64,000 bases of DNA from Rariloculus sp965263005 (GTDB lineage: Bacteria > Pseudomonadota > Gammaproteobacteria > Steroidobacterales > Rariloculaceae), in NCBI RefSeq assembly GCF_965263005.1, contig NZ_OZ253579.1, positions 1,860,001 through 1,924,000 of the forward strand. The letters are read 5' to 3'. This document shows positions 8,312 to 16,304 of this stretch, one piece after another. The translations under genes and the position numbers were made by a program. Numbering within the stretch: the stretch's first letter is position 1; every line of letters begins with the position of its first letter. The notes beneath the pieces were generated by a model. It worked only from the letters and a program-made list of their open reading frames with translations. It ran no database searches and was not told where the DNA came from.

Positions 8312-9979
8312 TCAGTCCGCCCATTCAGAAAGCGCCCAGTCCAACAGTTCTGCTTCGCGTTCTCGCACGGTCCTACTTGTCCATCGCCGCCTCGACGCTA
8401 CCTCTATTGCACTAAGCAGTCCGGTCTTCCGATATGCTTCACGTTTTACCTTCGGTGCCTTGTCCTGAAGTTTTGAGTTTAAGTTTGGAGGCAAAACCAT
8501 GAGGTTCCCCAGCATGTGCTTTACCTCATCTGGAGCTTTACTCTGCGGGATAATGTGCTCAATTGAGTTGGATGGGCTCGCCTCCCAGATTCTTTCCCAC
8601 TGTTCGTTTTGAAAATCAATTCCTTCCTCTTTGGCTAAATGCTCTTCATATCTAAACATGAAATACCTCAATTCATCTTGCCAGCCATCATAGCAATTAG
8701 TACTTCGAAGAGCATCTACCGCTTCTGCGATCGGTAACTTCTCTCCGATCTGCTTAATTCCAGCATGAATTTCTTCAACGGAAACGTCATTTTGTGAAAT
8801 TCTCCATGCAAGTCTCACGTAGTCACCTACTCCTGTCCGTGCGTCACGGCCAAGCATCCCATATATTCTAAAAGATATTTTCTCCCACCGGGACAAAATT
8901 TCATGCCTGTCAGCATCGCATATGTCGTCTCGGAGATAAATTGCAACTGCCAAAAGACGCGCTTGCGAAATCCGTGTTACCGCGTTCTGACGACGGTTGG
9001 AAATTACTTCGTCGCAAGCTTCGGTAACCCTAAGAAGCCAGCGTGCTATTCTTCGGATGCTCTCAGAATCAATTGCTTTAGCACGTAACTCGTCAACCGC
9101 ATCTCTTTCGCTCAAAGGGCGATATGGCAAGTTTGATTGGTAGAGGGTAGCTGCAAATCGCAACGCTTCGGTACTCAATCCTTGGTGTAATCCGATCTGT
9201 GTATATATGTCGCACCAGATGGTATGGAGATCGCGAATGAGGCGATCTCGATTCGCTCTTTTCAGCTCGAACGCTTTTCCCATGAGTATACTCTTAAGAC
9301 GATCAATCCACGAAACCTCTATGCCACGACTATTTAGAACCTCAAAAACAGTGTAGACTAATTTCTCGTCAGAAATTTCGTGTAGGATAAAGGTAAGGCG
9401 ATTTTTCATACATGCATACAAATCAATCAAACGCCGGTCATTGTCGATCCATCTGTCGACGAAATTCCTACAATCTATTATTGCGGTCAATAGTTCGCGG
9501 TCCGCTAGGGTCTTTCCATGGTTTGGAGAATCTATTAGGCCGGCTCGGAGGTAGTCCGCGAAATGGTGACTAGTGTCATGATTCGTTTGAAGCAAAAGAA
9601 GATTGTCTCCATCTACTTTAACCAACAACTCCTCGATTTCCCTACGTACCCTCTTTTGTTTCGACTTCTTTGAGTTCAGGGCGTGTTTTATGGCATTCAA
9701 CATTAGAACTAGTGTCGTGACGCGCTGCTGACCATCCACTATGTCTAGCTGGTCATAAACGTCTGTGCCAAGATCAAGTGATTTTCTGCGGAGGCAGACA
9801 ATCGTTGCCATAAAGTGACTTTCTCGAAAATTCTTGGCAAAAACACTTTCTATGTCTTCAAACAGATCCTGTCGCTCGCGAGATGTCCAACTGTAGGCAC
9901 GTTGGTAGTTCGGAATCTCAAACAGGCGACCATCAAGCAATTTCGCCAAAGTTAGATGTTGAGGTTGAATGTCGATCAT
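8312..9979 (-). CDS. DUF262/DUF1524 (GmrSD-like) defence protein
   Basis: The 555-aa protein has an N-terminal DUF262 domain with both hallmarks: FEIPNYQRAYSW (about 18-29) and LDIVDGQQRVTTL (about 78-90). Its C-terminal DUF1524 HNH-like nuclease domain has IEHIIPQSK (about 472-480), then LGNLMVLPPNLNSKL. In known families (GmrSD type IV restriction, SspE, BrxU) DUF262 is an NTP-dependent sensor and DUF1524 cuts DNA, often modified phage DNA. I chose the ATG at 9979 because AGGGTGGAAG precedes it; an in-frame GTG lies at 9991. GC content is clearly low compared with the rest of the window, a sign of transfer. It lies downstream of a methyltransferase gene on the same strand. Confidence 0.85.
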   Translation of the reverse strand: MIDIQPQHLTLAKLLDGRLFEIPNYQRAYSWTSRERQDLFEDIESVFAKNFRESHFMATIVCLRRKSLDLGTDVYDQLDIVDGQQRVTTLVLMLNAIKHALNSKKSKQKRVRREIEELLVKVDGDNLLLLQTNHDTSHHFADYLRAGLIDSPNHGKTLADRELLTAIIDCRNFVDRWIDNDRRLIDLYACMKNRLTFILHEISDEKLVYTVFEVLNSRGIEVSWIDRLKSILMGKAFELKRANRDRLIRDLHTIWCDIYTQIGLHQGLSTEALRFAATLYQSNLPYRPLSERDAVDELRAKAIDSESIRRIARWLLRVTEACDEVISNRRQNAVTRISQARLLAVAIYLRDDICDADRHEILSRWEKISFRIYGMLGRDARTGVGDYVRLAWRISQNDVSVEEIHAGIKQIGEKLPIAEAVDALRSTNCYDGWQDELRYFMFRYEEHLAKEEGIDFQNEQWERIWEASPSNSIEHIIPQSKAPDEVKHMLGNLMVLPPNLNSKLQDKAPKVKREAYRKTGLLSAIEVASRRRWTSRTVREREAELLDWALSEWAD

Positions 9980-10172
9980 TGTGGCTTCCACCCTAGGTGC
10001 GCTCCCATTTTCTCTAGGTCCACAGCCATCACCAAACCTAAGCGCAGTTTGTGCCTAGCGTGATGGCGAGAAAGTTCGCCAAACGAAGCGGGTACAATGC
10101 TCTTGTGCGTAGTTGCGTGCGACCTGCCTGCCAAACGCAGGACCGAACGTGAAGGAGCTATCGCGGTCATCG

Positions 10173-13085
10173 CTAGTGCGGTGTGATTCGCCCCACAGGA
10201 CCCGTGCCCTTTTTGCCGCGGACTGAGGGTTCCGCACACCACTGCTGGCGTAGCAGGTCGAGAGGCTCCAGTATGTCTTGCGGCAGACCCAGAAGATCAA
10301 TTAACACGGCGCGGTCTAGTGCCTGTCGCACTTCATCTTGCCAAGCTTCGTTAGCCGGGAGCATTTCCCGGTTCCGAAACTCCGCGAATATCTCTTCCGC
10401 GCGGCCGCGCTGCCCTGCACTGAGAGTTCGTGGGTCGATTACGGTAAGGCTTGGCAGCTTCGAGATTGTAAGCACTGCTCGACCGGCTTGCTGACGGGCG
10501 CCTATCCACCAGAAACACATGAGACCGAGGATGCTATTGGACCACAGGACAAGCGGTTGCTCCCAACTCCGGTCGGTGCACAGGAAGTTCGGCCATGCCC
10601 TACCGCCAATCGACACATTGGGTGTTAAGCAAGCTGCTAGAGGCTGAGAGTTGATCCGAAAGTCAAGACTGAAATGCAAGCGGGAGGAGGTGGCTGCCCA
10701 CACCTCTGAGGCGCGAGTCTCGCAACCCTGTCGCACAACCCCCGCGCTATCGGGTTCTACTATTATCGTTTTCTCTCGGGCAGCTTTGTGAGCCCACAGT
10801 ACAGGCCAAGTAGGAACGTGTTCTTGATCTCCGCTAGTGATGTCGAACGGTCCCCTGGGAAGGTCGGCACGAGTGAGTTCCGTGCCGTTTACGTCTCGAT
10901 GGAGAAGCCCCCGAGTGCCGAGCTCCCCGAGTTGGACGACGGGAAGCGGTATAGAGATGCTCTGGCGCGGCACACGCAATTCACCCTGCACCAGTCCTAA
11001 GGCGACCCGACCAACCCCTGCTTCGCGAAGTCCGGCGCAACCAGTGTTGGACAGCGAGCTCCAGATACTGCAACCTCCCCTCTCGCTCGTGCCGATAGCA
11101 ATCGACCCAACAGATGGACTGGCAGGAATCCGCTGGACTGCACGGGAAACGGTCGCCGCTTCCAGAATTGTGTGTGGGCGTCGCATAAGGTTCGCAAACA
11201 GCGCTCGCCCGTCAGTCGGGTCGCGGTCGTTGCTTCGGGTCGCGACCACTAACACCTCAGCCATATCGGTGTCAGCTGAGAAAGCGCACTCCCTCGCACC
11301 GGTAGCAGATATGCTTATCACGGTCACATCCTTGTAGTGCTCGCAGAAGAGGTCCCGGGCGGCAACCCAAGCCTCCCCCTGGAGGAAGGATGCAGGGAGA
11401 ACAAGAGCTAGCACACCGCCGGGGCTTCTGACCTTCGCATGAGCGAGGTCAATGAAATTGGATGCGAGTCCCGCATTCCCGTGACCTACCATAGACGGTT
11501 TGCGAATCTTTCGAAGCCGGCGAGACATGTGTTTCATTTCGTCGTCGCTGGTGGTAAAGCCAGCGAAGGAGGGAACGGGAACATCGGCCACCTCGTGATT
11601 CGTTGGCCGTGTGAAAGGCGGATTCATGATTACAAGATCGAACCCACCATGTGGAAGATTTACATGTTTGTCGTCGCTGTCGCCCACGCCCCGCAATCGC
11701 GCCAGTCCCGTCCCGAACAGGGGAAGCGTCTCTTGGTCCTCTATCAGGTCAAGGGCGCCGATCGCGATCGGTCGTCCCGAGCCTATTGGCTGCTCTCCAT
11801 AGGGTAGAGTGATGATCGACGTGTTTCCGAACGTGACGCTCGGATGGGTGCTTGACAGCACCGATGCCGTGAGATGGGTTGCCGCCGGCATGATATCCGC
11901 GCCGACAAGCGCGTGCTCCATCATTTCCGGATGGATGTTCCTGTCATCTCCTCCCTTCCGTCTGTAGCGTGACAGCACGGCCTCATAGGCTGCGTTGAGC
12001 AGCGCTCCGGTGCCACAAGCGAAATCACCGATCCGTAGGCTGCTGACCGCTTCCCGGTCGGACCAGTCGATTTCAAGCCGCGCTACGGCGAGCTCCGCAA
12101 GCAGCGTAGCAGAACTCGGTAGGGTGTAGAAAGTCGCGAGAAACTTCCGGTCTGTGATTAGTCGCTGGAACATACGACCACAGAGATCGTGTTGGCTCGT
12201 AGCGCCAAGCGAAACCAAGTCAGCGGCGACTACGGAGAGCCGGTCCAGGATTTCCTGCGCCGTTCCGTTGCGTATCGGGAGGAGGATATCGGAGGCAATT
12301 TTGAAGATGGGCCAATAGTTGATCTTCGCGAGAATGCATCTCCAAACTTCCAGAACTCTCCTCTTCGAGAGGTGTCCGCTGGAGCCACGAAGCTGGTCGA
12401 GCGTATCGATGTTGTGGGCACCAGCGACGGCGGAGTGAAACGTGAGAGCGTTGGCGAGAATGGCCATAGCCATCCGCGACGTCTGAATTCCGTCCTTCTG
12501 ATGCAACTCGCGAGCGATCGCCTCGAGCGTCGCTGGTGCGTCGGCGCACGCGTCTCGGAGTTTTCCGGCTGCCTGGTCGATCCCGACTTCAAGTATCTGC
12601 ATACCGCGAGCGACGCGGTTCTCGGAAAGTGCAGCAAGCTCGATACTTGCCGCGAGATCGTCCACTGTGCCGTCGAGCCAGCCCGTTTCCGGCCAGCGAG
12701 CGGGGTTTTCCGAGTCTCCCGACAGGATACAGAATTCCAGACTTGCTCTCTCGATTTCTGCTTCGAGATCGTTTTGGCTTATGGTCGCCAGAGCGACTGG
12801 AATTCGAACGGCAAGGGCTTGTTCGATCCTGTCTCCTGTTTGTCTCAAGGTCTTCCCGAGCCGTTGGCGGGCGTCCTTTTCGACGGTGTGGGCGGGCGTG
12901 TATTCTGTCTCGATGGCGACTGGGAGGCCACCGGGATGACGAACGATCATGTCGGGCTGCAGTCCGGCTGCTTCGCTGAAGACGCTCGTCTGTTCAACGC
13001 CGATCCGATCCGCCCAACGCGGATGCTTACTCCGCAGCGATTTCGCCAGCTCGGAGTTGAATGCAATCTCTACCGTCTTGGCCAT
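10173..13085 (-). CDS. DNA adenine methyltransferase-like protein with N-terminal nuclease-like region
   Basis: The 970-aa protein carries an amino-methyltransferase core: SAM-binding motif I (IGDFACGTGALL, about 352-363) and catalytic motif IV (VIMNPPF, about 486-492). The region before it resembles HsdM-type helical bundles. The first 100 residues contain QPDMIVRH and, after a short gap, VAIETEY, which resembles a PD-(D/E)XK nuclease strand but lacks the usual Lys. A target-recognition-like region follows the core. It may be a single-chain (type IIG or PglX-like) enzyme. The frame extends upstream to 13313, but MAKTVEIAF at 13085 looks like the natural start. DUF262 follows on the same strand after 193 bp, suggesting a two-gene modification and restriction module. 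Confidence 0.75.
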   Translation of the reverse strand: MAKTVEIAFNSELAKSLRSKHPRWADRIGVEQTSVFSEAAGLQPDMIVRHPGGLPVAIETEYTPAHTVEKDARQRLGKTLRQTGDRIEQALAVRIPVALATISQNDLEAEIERASLEFCILSGDSENPARWPETGWLDGTVDDLAASIELAALSENRVARGMQILEVGIDQAAGKLRDACADAPATLEAIARELHQKDGIQTSRMAMAILANALTFHSAVAGAHNIDTLDQLRGSSGHLSKRRVLEVWRCILAKINYWPIFKIASDILLPIRNGTAQEILDRLSVVAADLVSLGATSQHDLCGRMFQRLITDRKFLATFYTLPSSATLLAELAVARLEIDWSDREAVSSLRIGDFACGTGALLNAAYEAVLSRYRRKGGDDRNIHPEMMEHALVGADIMPAATHLTASVLSSTHPSVTFGNTSIITLPYGEQPIGSGRPIAIGALDLIEDQETLPLFGTGLARLRGVGDSDDKHVNLPHGGFDLVIMNPPFTRPTNHEVADVPVPSFAGFTTSDDEMKHMSRRLRKIRKPSMVGHGNAGLASNFIDLAHAKVRSPGGVLALVLPASFLQGEAWVAARDLFCEHYKDVTVISISATGARECAFSADTDMAEVLVVATRSNDRDPTDGRALFANLMRRPHTILEAATVSRAVQRIPASPSVGSIAIGTSERGGCSIWSSLSNTGCAGLREAGVGRVALGLVQGELRVPRQSISIPLPVVQLGELGTRGLLHRDVNGTELTRADLPRGPFDITSGDQEHVPTWPVLWAHKAAREKTIIVEPDSAGVVRQGCETRASEVWAATSSRLHFSLDFRINSQPLAACLTPNVSIGGRAWPNFLCTDRSWEQPLVLWSNSILGLMCFWWIGARQQAGRAVLTISKLPSLTVIDPRTLSAGQRGRAEEIFAEFRNREMLPANEAWQDEVRQALDRAVLIDLLGLPQDILEPLDLLRQQWCAEPSVRGKKGTGPVGRITPH

Positions 13086-13508
13086 GGCCGCCCATTTCCG
13101 GTTGTTACGTGGTTGTAGGACGACGAGCTCTTGCCTGCTCGCACCGGCCTGAAACCCATTTATGGTGCATCGTGGTAATCTGCCAAGCATGCAGGTTCGA
13201 GTTGTATGTGGGGTATCGCGTTGGAATCGGCCATGCGTAGCGTTCACACTGAGCGAAGAATGCGTAGTATCGACCGGTCCAAGCTTCCTTGCAAAGCGCA
13301 GCACCGACTCCACGCAATCCTATCGCGGAACAATTGACGAGGGATACAGGCGGGAGACGAGCTTGTCCTCAGAGACATGTGCGGATATAGAACTCTGGCA
13401 ACAGAACGCAGAAGCCATATCTGCTTAGCGGCATACTAACGCAGCCACCCCTAAATCCGTCCACTTGTGCGGAGCGAAAACAACAAATCGGGAGCTTGAA
13501 GGGCCCCA
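13086..13508. other. No separate gene seen
   Basis: The methyltransferase frame stays open to 13313, but the extra 76 codons look non-coding. I see no other supported gene up to the solo IS end at 13509. Confidence 0.4.
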
Positions 13509-13636
13509 TGCGTATTCCCTTGAAAGTTACCAGCCAATCCCGGTCAAACTTTCCAATCCACGGCAAAGTTACCGCGTGGGCGGTGGCGGACGAGCGATCC
13601 CGCGGAGCGACGCGAAGCGGGGGCGGACATTATGGC
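13509..13636. mobile_element. Solo IS21-type end (remnant)
   Basis: This 128-bp stretch matches the left end of the intact IS21 element (5505-5659). It starts with the same TGCGTATTC tip and ends at the same point beside the istB stop (CATTATGGC against CGTTATGGC). It lacks 27 bp, equivalent to one internal repeat unit, and has scattered substitutions. No istB or istA sequence follows, so it is the relic of an older, related insertion in the same orientation. A GC-rich hairpin (CCTCCTC / GAGGAGG, 13636-13657) lies at its broken edge. Confidence 0.85.
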
Positions 13637-13932
13637 CTCCTCCCGGTGCGGAGGAGGAGCCTAGTCGACCCCGACATGCAGCTCGAATCCGAAAGATTTA
13701 ATTGTGGTTGAACAGCTGGTATTCTCTTCGTTGCGGGGCGCCTTCCTACTGGCGCCTGCGGCAACGGACACCGGTCTGTGAACCCGCAGTGAGGATGTAT
13801 GCCTGCGAAGATTTGCAGCATGTCTACGACTTCACCAGGAGTCAGTTCTTCTACTGCCAGGCAAGATCGCGCGGAAGAGCAATGTTGTGACTGTAGCAAC
13901 GAGGCGCGCGCGTCTTGGGGAGCAAGAAGATC

Positions 13933-15681
13933 ATGGCGCCGGTGCCTACTGCCGATCACATCTCAGTTCGGGAAGTTCTTGCTACGTACGAAGCGGAGTT
14001 CGATACGATGGCGCGCGCTGTGGAAAATGGCGAGTTCGCGCTTTGGGTCGGATCCGGCATTTCACGCAATGGTCCCAATCTTGGTGACCTGATGGAGCGG
14101 GCCCTGGATTTCTTGCGCGTCCGGGCTATCCACGAAGCGACCCCAGGCATCTACAGCCTAGCCTTTGGGCAGGCGCTCAGGCTGGGCAACGTCGAGCCCG
14201 CCGATCTGACTAGCCACTTCGCGACGCCGCTTGCCGAATGGCCCGAGCGCGACGCGATTATCAGAAGGCTGTGGAAAAATTACTCTCGCGTGCTCGACAT
14301 CCGAATCAAGGGTGAGCTGCCCGATTACATCCTTTGGGAAGCGATCGACATTCGGGCAGCCTTTGCCCATCCTGAGCCGCCCGCGGCCGAGCATCTGTGT
14401 ATCGCAATCCTAATCCTGGAGGGCGCCGTGGGTACGATCGCCTCGGCAAACTGGGATGGGTTCATCGAGGCAGCCATCGCAAGACTCAGCGCAGGTGCAC
14501 AGGGCGTGCTGCAAGTCGTGGTCGATCCTAATCAGCTGCGAGATACAGCCAGCCGGTCCAAGCTTCTTAAATTCCATGGCTGCATTATCTATGCGACGCA
14601 GAATCCAGGAGCCTTCCGAAGATATTTGACCGGCAGCCAAACTCAAATTACTGAATGGCCGGACAAGCAAATGTTCGAGGCGATGCGCAACGCTGTGCTA
14701 AACGTCGCTACAAATAAAAAGACTCTCGTGGTCGGCCTGTCGATCCAAGACAGTAACCTACAGAGCATTTTCTCCAAAGCAAAACAGGTAAACCCATGGC
14801 CTTGGCCCTGCGAGCCACAAGCGCCGGGCCATATCTTTTGCGAGGATGTCATCACGGAAGGTCAGAGCGACGTCCTCAAGATCGTTTATGGCAACGCCTA
14901 TAACGACAATGTCGATGCGATCCATGCAAGCACGCATTTGCGAGCATGGGGAGAACAAGTGTTGCTCGCGTTGGTCCTCAAGCTCATCGCTGACAAGTTG
15001 AAGAAACTTATGGAGCTTGCGCTGAACGAGGCCGGCAGGGCGACGATGACGGCCGAGTTGGCGGCGAACCTAATCGGCCTGCGCGACCATATCGCCGATC
15101 TGGCAATCGGCGATCGCACGGCGTTCACCAATGCGGCAATCGCGTCTTGGTCGCGCTTGCTGTCGCTTTTTCGCCGCGGCGTCCTGCCGGCCAATGCCGA
15201 GGCATATGAAGTCGTTAGCAACTCGGTGCCCGACACGCTGGAGGCCGACCACAATGCCCAGGCTAACCGTCTTGGGGGTTTGGGCGTTGCACTATCTTTA
15301 CTCCAGCATGGTCGAGCCGACGGGCTCTGGGAACTTGCGCTGGCGGCGGCACCGGAAGCGACAGCTGGCGCGCTAACCGCTCGTGGAAACTGGCATGGAG
15401 CGCCGGAGCGGCCGCTGTTCCTAGTCAAATCCGCTACCGAAGCAATCGCACTCCAACGTAATGGCTCCTTTGCCAATGATAAGGCAATCGTGGTGCACGC
15501 GGACGATGCGTGGCATCACATCGCCGGTGGAAGGTCAGGAACAGGAGTTCGCCGCCCACGCGGCGCGCCAGGGCGGATCGGACGGGTTCGAACGACCCAT
15601 GTGAGTCTTGGCAGTTTGATCGAGGCTTGCGATGATGTGGACGCTCTCAAGAATCGGTTTGTAGCGGAGACTACGCTATGA
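13933..15681 (+). CDS. SIR2-domain effector of a Lamassu-like (ABC-3C) system
   Basis: The 582-aa protein has an N-terminal SIR2-like NAD-binding domain: FALWVGSGIS (35-44, the Gly-rich NAD loop), SANWDGFIE (171-179, with Asn173 in the position of the SIR2 Asn) and KFHGCI (213-218, with His215 as the likely catalytic base). In phage-defence proteins this domain usually degrades NAD on activation. The C-terminal half is helical and unrecognised; it probably docks on the partner proteins. It overlaps the next gene by ATGA, and an SMC-type ATPase follows, the effector/small/SMC order of Lamassu and DdmABC. I chose the ATG at 13933 (AAGAAG before it) over a TTG at 13915. Confidence 0.8.
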   Translation: MAPVPTADHISVREVLATYEAEFDTMARAVENGEFALWVGSGISRNGPNLGDLMERALDFLRVRAIHEATPGIYSLAFGQALRLGNVEPADLTSHFATPLAEWPERDAIIRRLWKNYSRVLDIRIKGELPDYILWEAIDIRAAFAHPEPPAAEHLCIAILILEGAVGTIASANWDGFIEAAIARLSAGAQGVLQVVVDPNQLRDTASRSKLLKFHGCIIYATQNPGAFRRYLTGSQTQITEWPDKQMFEAMRNAVLNVATNKKTLVVGLSIQDSNLQSIFSKAKQVNPWPWPCEPQAPGHIFCEDVITEGQSDVLKIVYGNAYNDNVDAIHASTHLRAWGEQVLLALVLKLIADKLKKLMELALNEAGRATMTAELAANLIGLRDHIADLAIGDRTAFTNAAIASWSRLLSLFRRGVLPANAEAYEVVSNSVPDTLEADHNAQANRLGGLGVALSLLQHGRADGLWELALAAAPEATAGALTARGNWHGAPERPLFLVKSATEAIALQRNGSFANDKAIVVHADDAWHHIAGGRSGTGVRRPRGAPGRIGRVRTTHVSLGSLIEACDDVDALKNRFVAETTL

Positions 15682-16304
15682 GCGATTCACCTCTGGTCAA
15701 TGTGATTCTGGGCCGGTTGCGCGAGGCCGGTTATCGTAGTCTTGCTGCGCCCTTTCGGGTCGCGACGGTCGAATTCGAATTTACTGCCGCCTTGCGCGGC
15801 AGCGATCGACGTGCGCTTGATCTCGTACTGGTTGTCGACACGACAACAGGTGAGTTTGGCGATCGCGACAGTGCGCGGGTGCGCCAGCGGGTGGAGGCGC
15901 TGAGCCGCGCACTCGACCTGACCGGATCACGCTATGTCATTACTGTCATTCTTGCTGGCGCTTCCCTTGGCACGGACATCGAAGCGCTCGCTGAAACCTG
16001 CCGCGTACTCCATGTGGATGGTCTCCAGCTTGATGGGAACGGTGCGCTCGCGGACGGTACAGCTCGCAACCAGCTGGAAGACCGGATAAGAGTTCTGTTA
16101 CCACTGACCTTGCCGCCACCGCTCGTCGCGACGGAGGATGGCAGCGGCCCGGCGATAGATCAGTTGGTTCGCGCACTGCCTGCTGGGGTGGACAACGCTT
16201 TGTTGGCTGTGGTGACCGGCGCTTCGCAGCAGGGAGAGCAGGCGGTGACGGACGCGATGGCATCTGTGCTCGACGCGGTTTTGTTAATCGAGGAGAAGCA
16301 ATGA
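15678..16304 (+). CDS. Middle component of the Lamassu-like operon (LmuC-like)
   Basis: This 208-aa protein has no recognisable catalytic motif. It has alternating hydrophobic strands and helices (ALDLVLVVDTTTG, then YVITVILAGASLG). Its place is what defines it: it overlaps the SIR2 gene and the SMC-type ATPase gene by 4 nt on each side, matching the small accessory component (LmuC or DdmB, the ABC-3C middle component) of Lamassu-type systems. That assignment rests on context, not on sequence similarity I can see. Confidence 0.65.
   Translation: MSDSPLVNVILGRLREAGYRSLAAPFRVATVEFEFTAALRGSDRRALDLVLVVDTTTGEFGDRDSARVRQRVEALSRALDLTGSRYVITVILAGASLGTDIEALAETCRVLHVDGLQLDGNGALADGTARNQLEDRIRVLLPLTLPPPLVATEDGSGPAIDQLVRALPAGVDNALLAVVTGASQQGEQAVTDAMASVLDAVLLIEEKQ

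Noticed and set aside
12189..13118. 309-aa plus-strand frame opposite the methyltransferase
   Set aside because: It mirrors the methyltransferase codons and has no ribosome binding site or family resemblance.
13636..13657. Hairpin CCTCCTC/GAGGAGG as a terminator or attC site
   Set aside because: No T-run follows and there is no integron gene nearby; it is simply the edge of the IS remnant.
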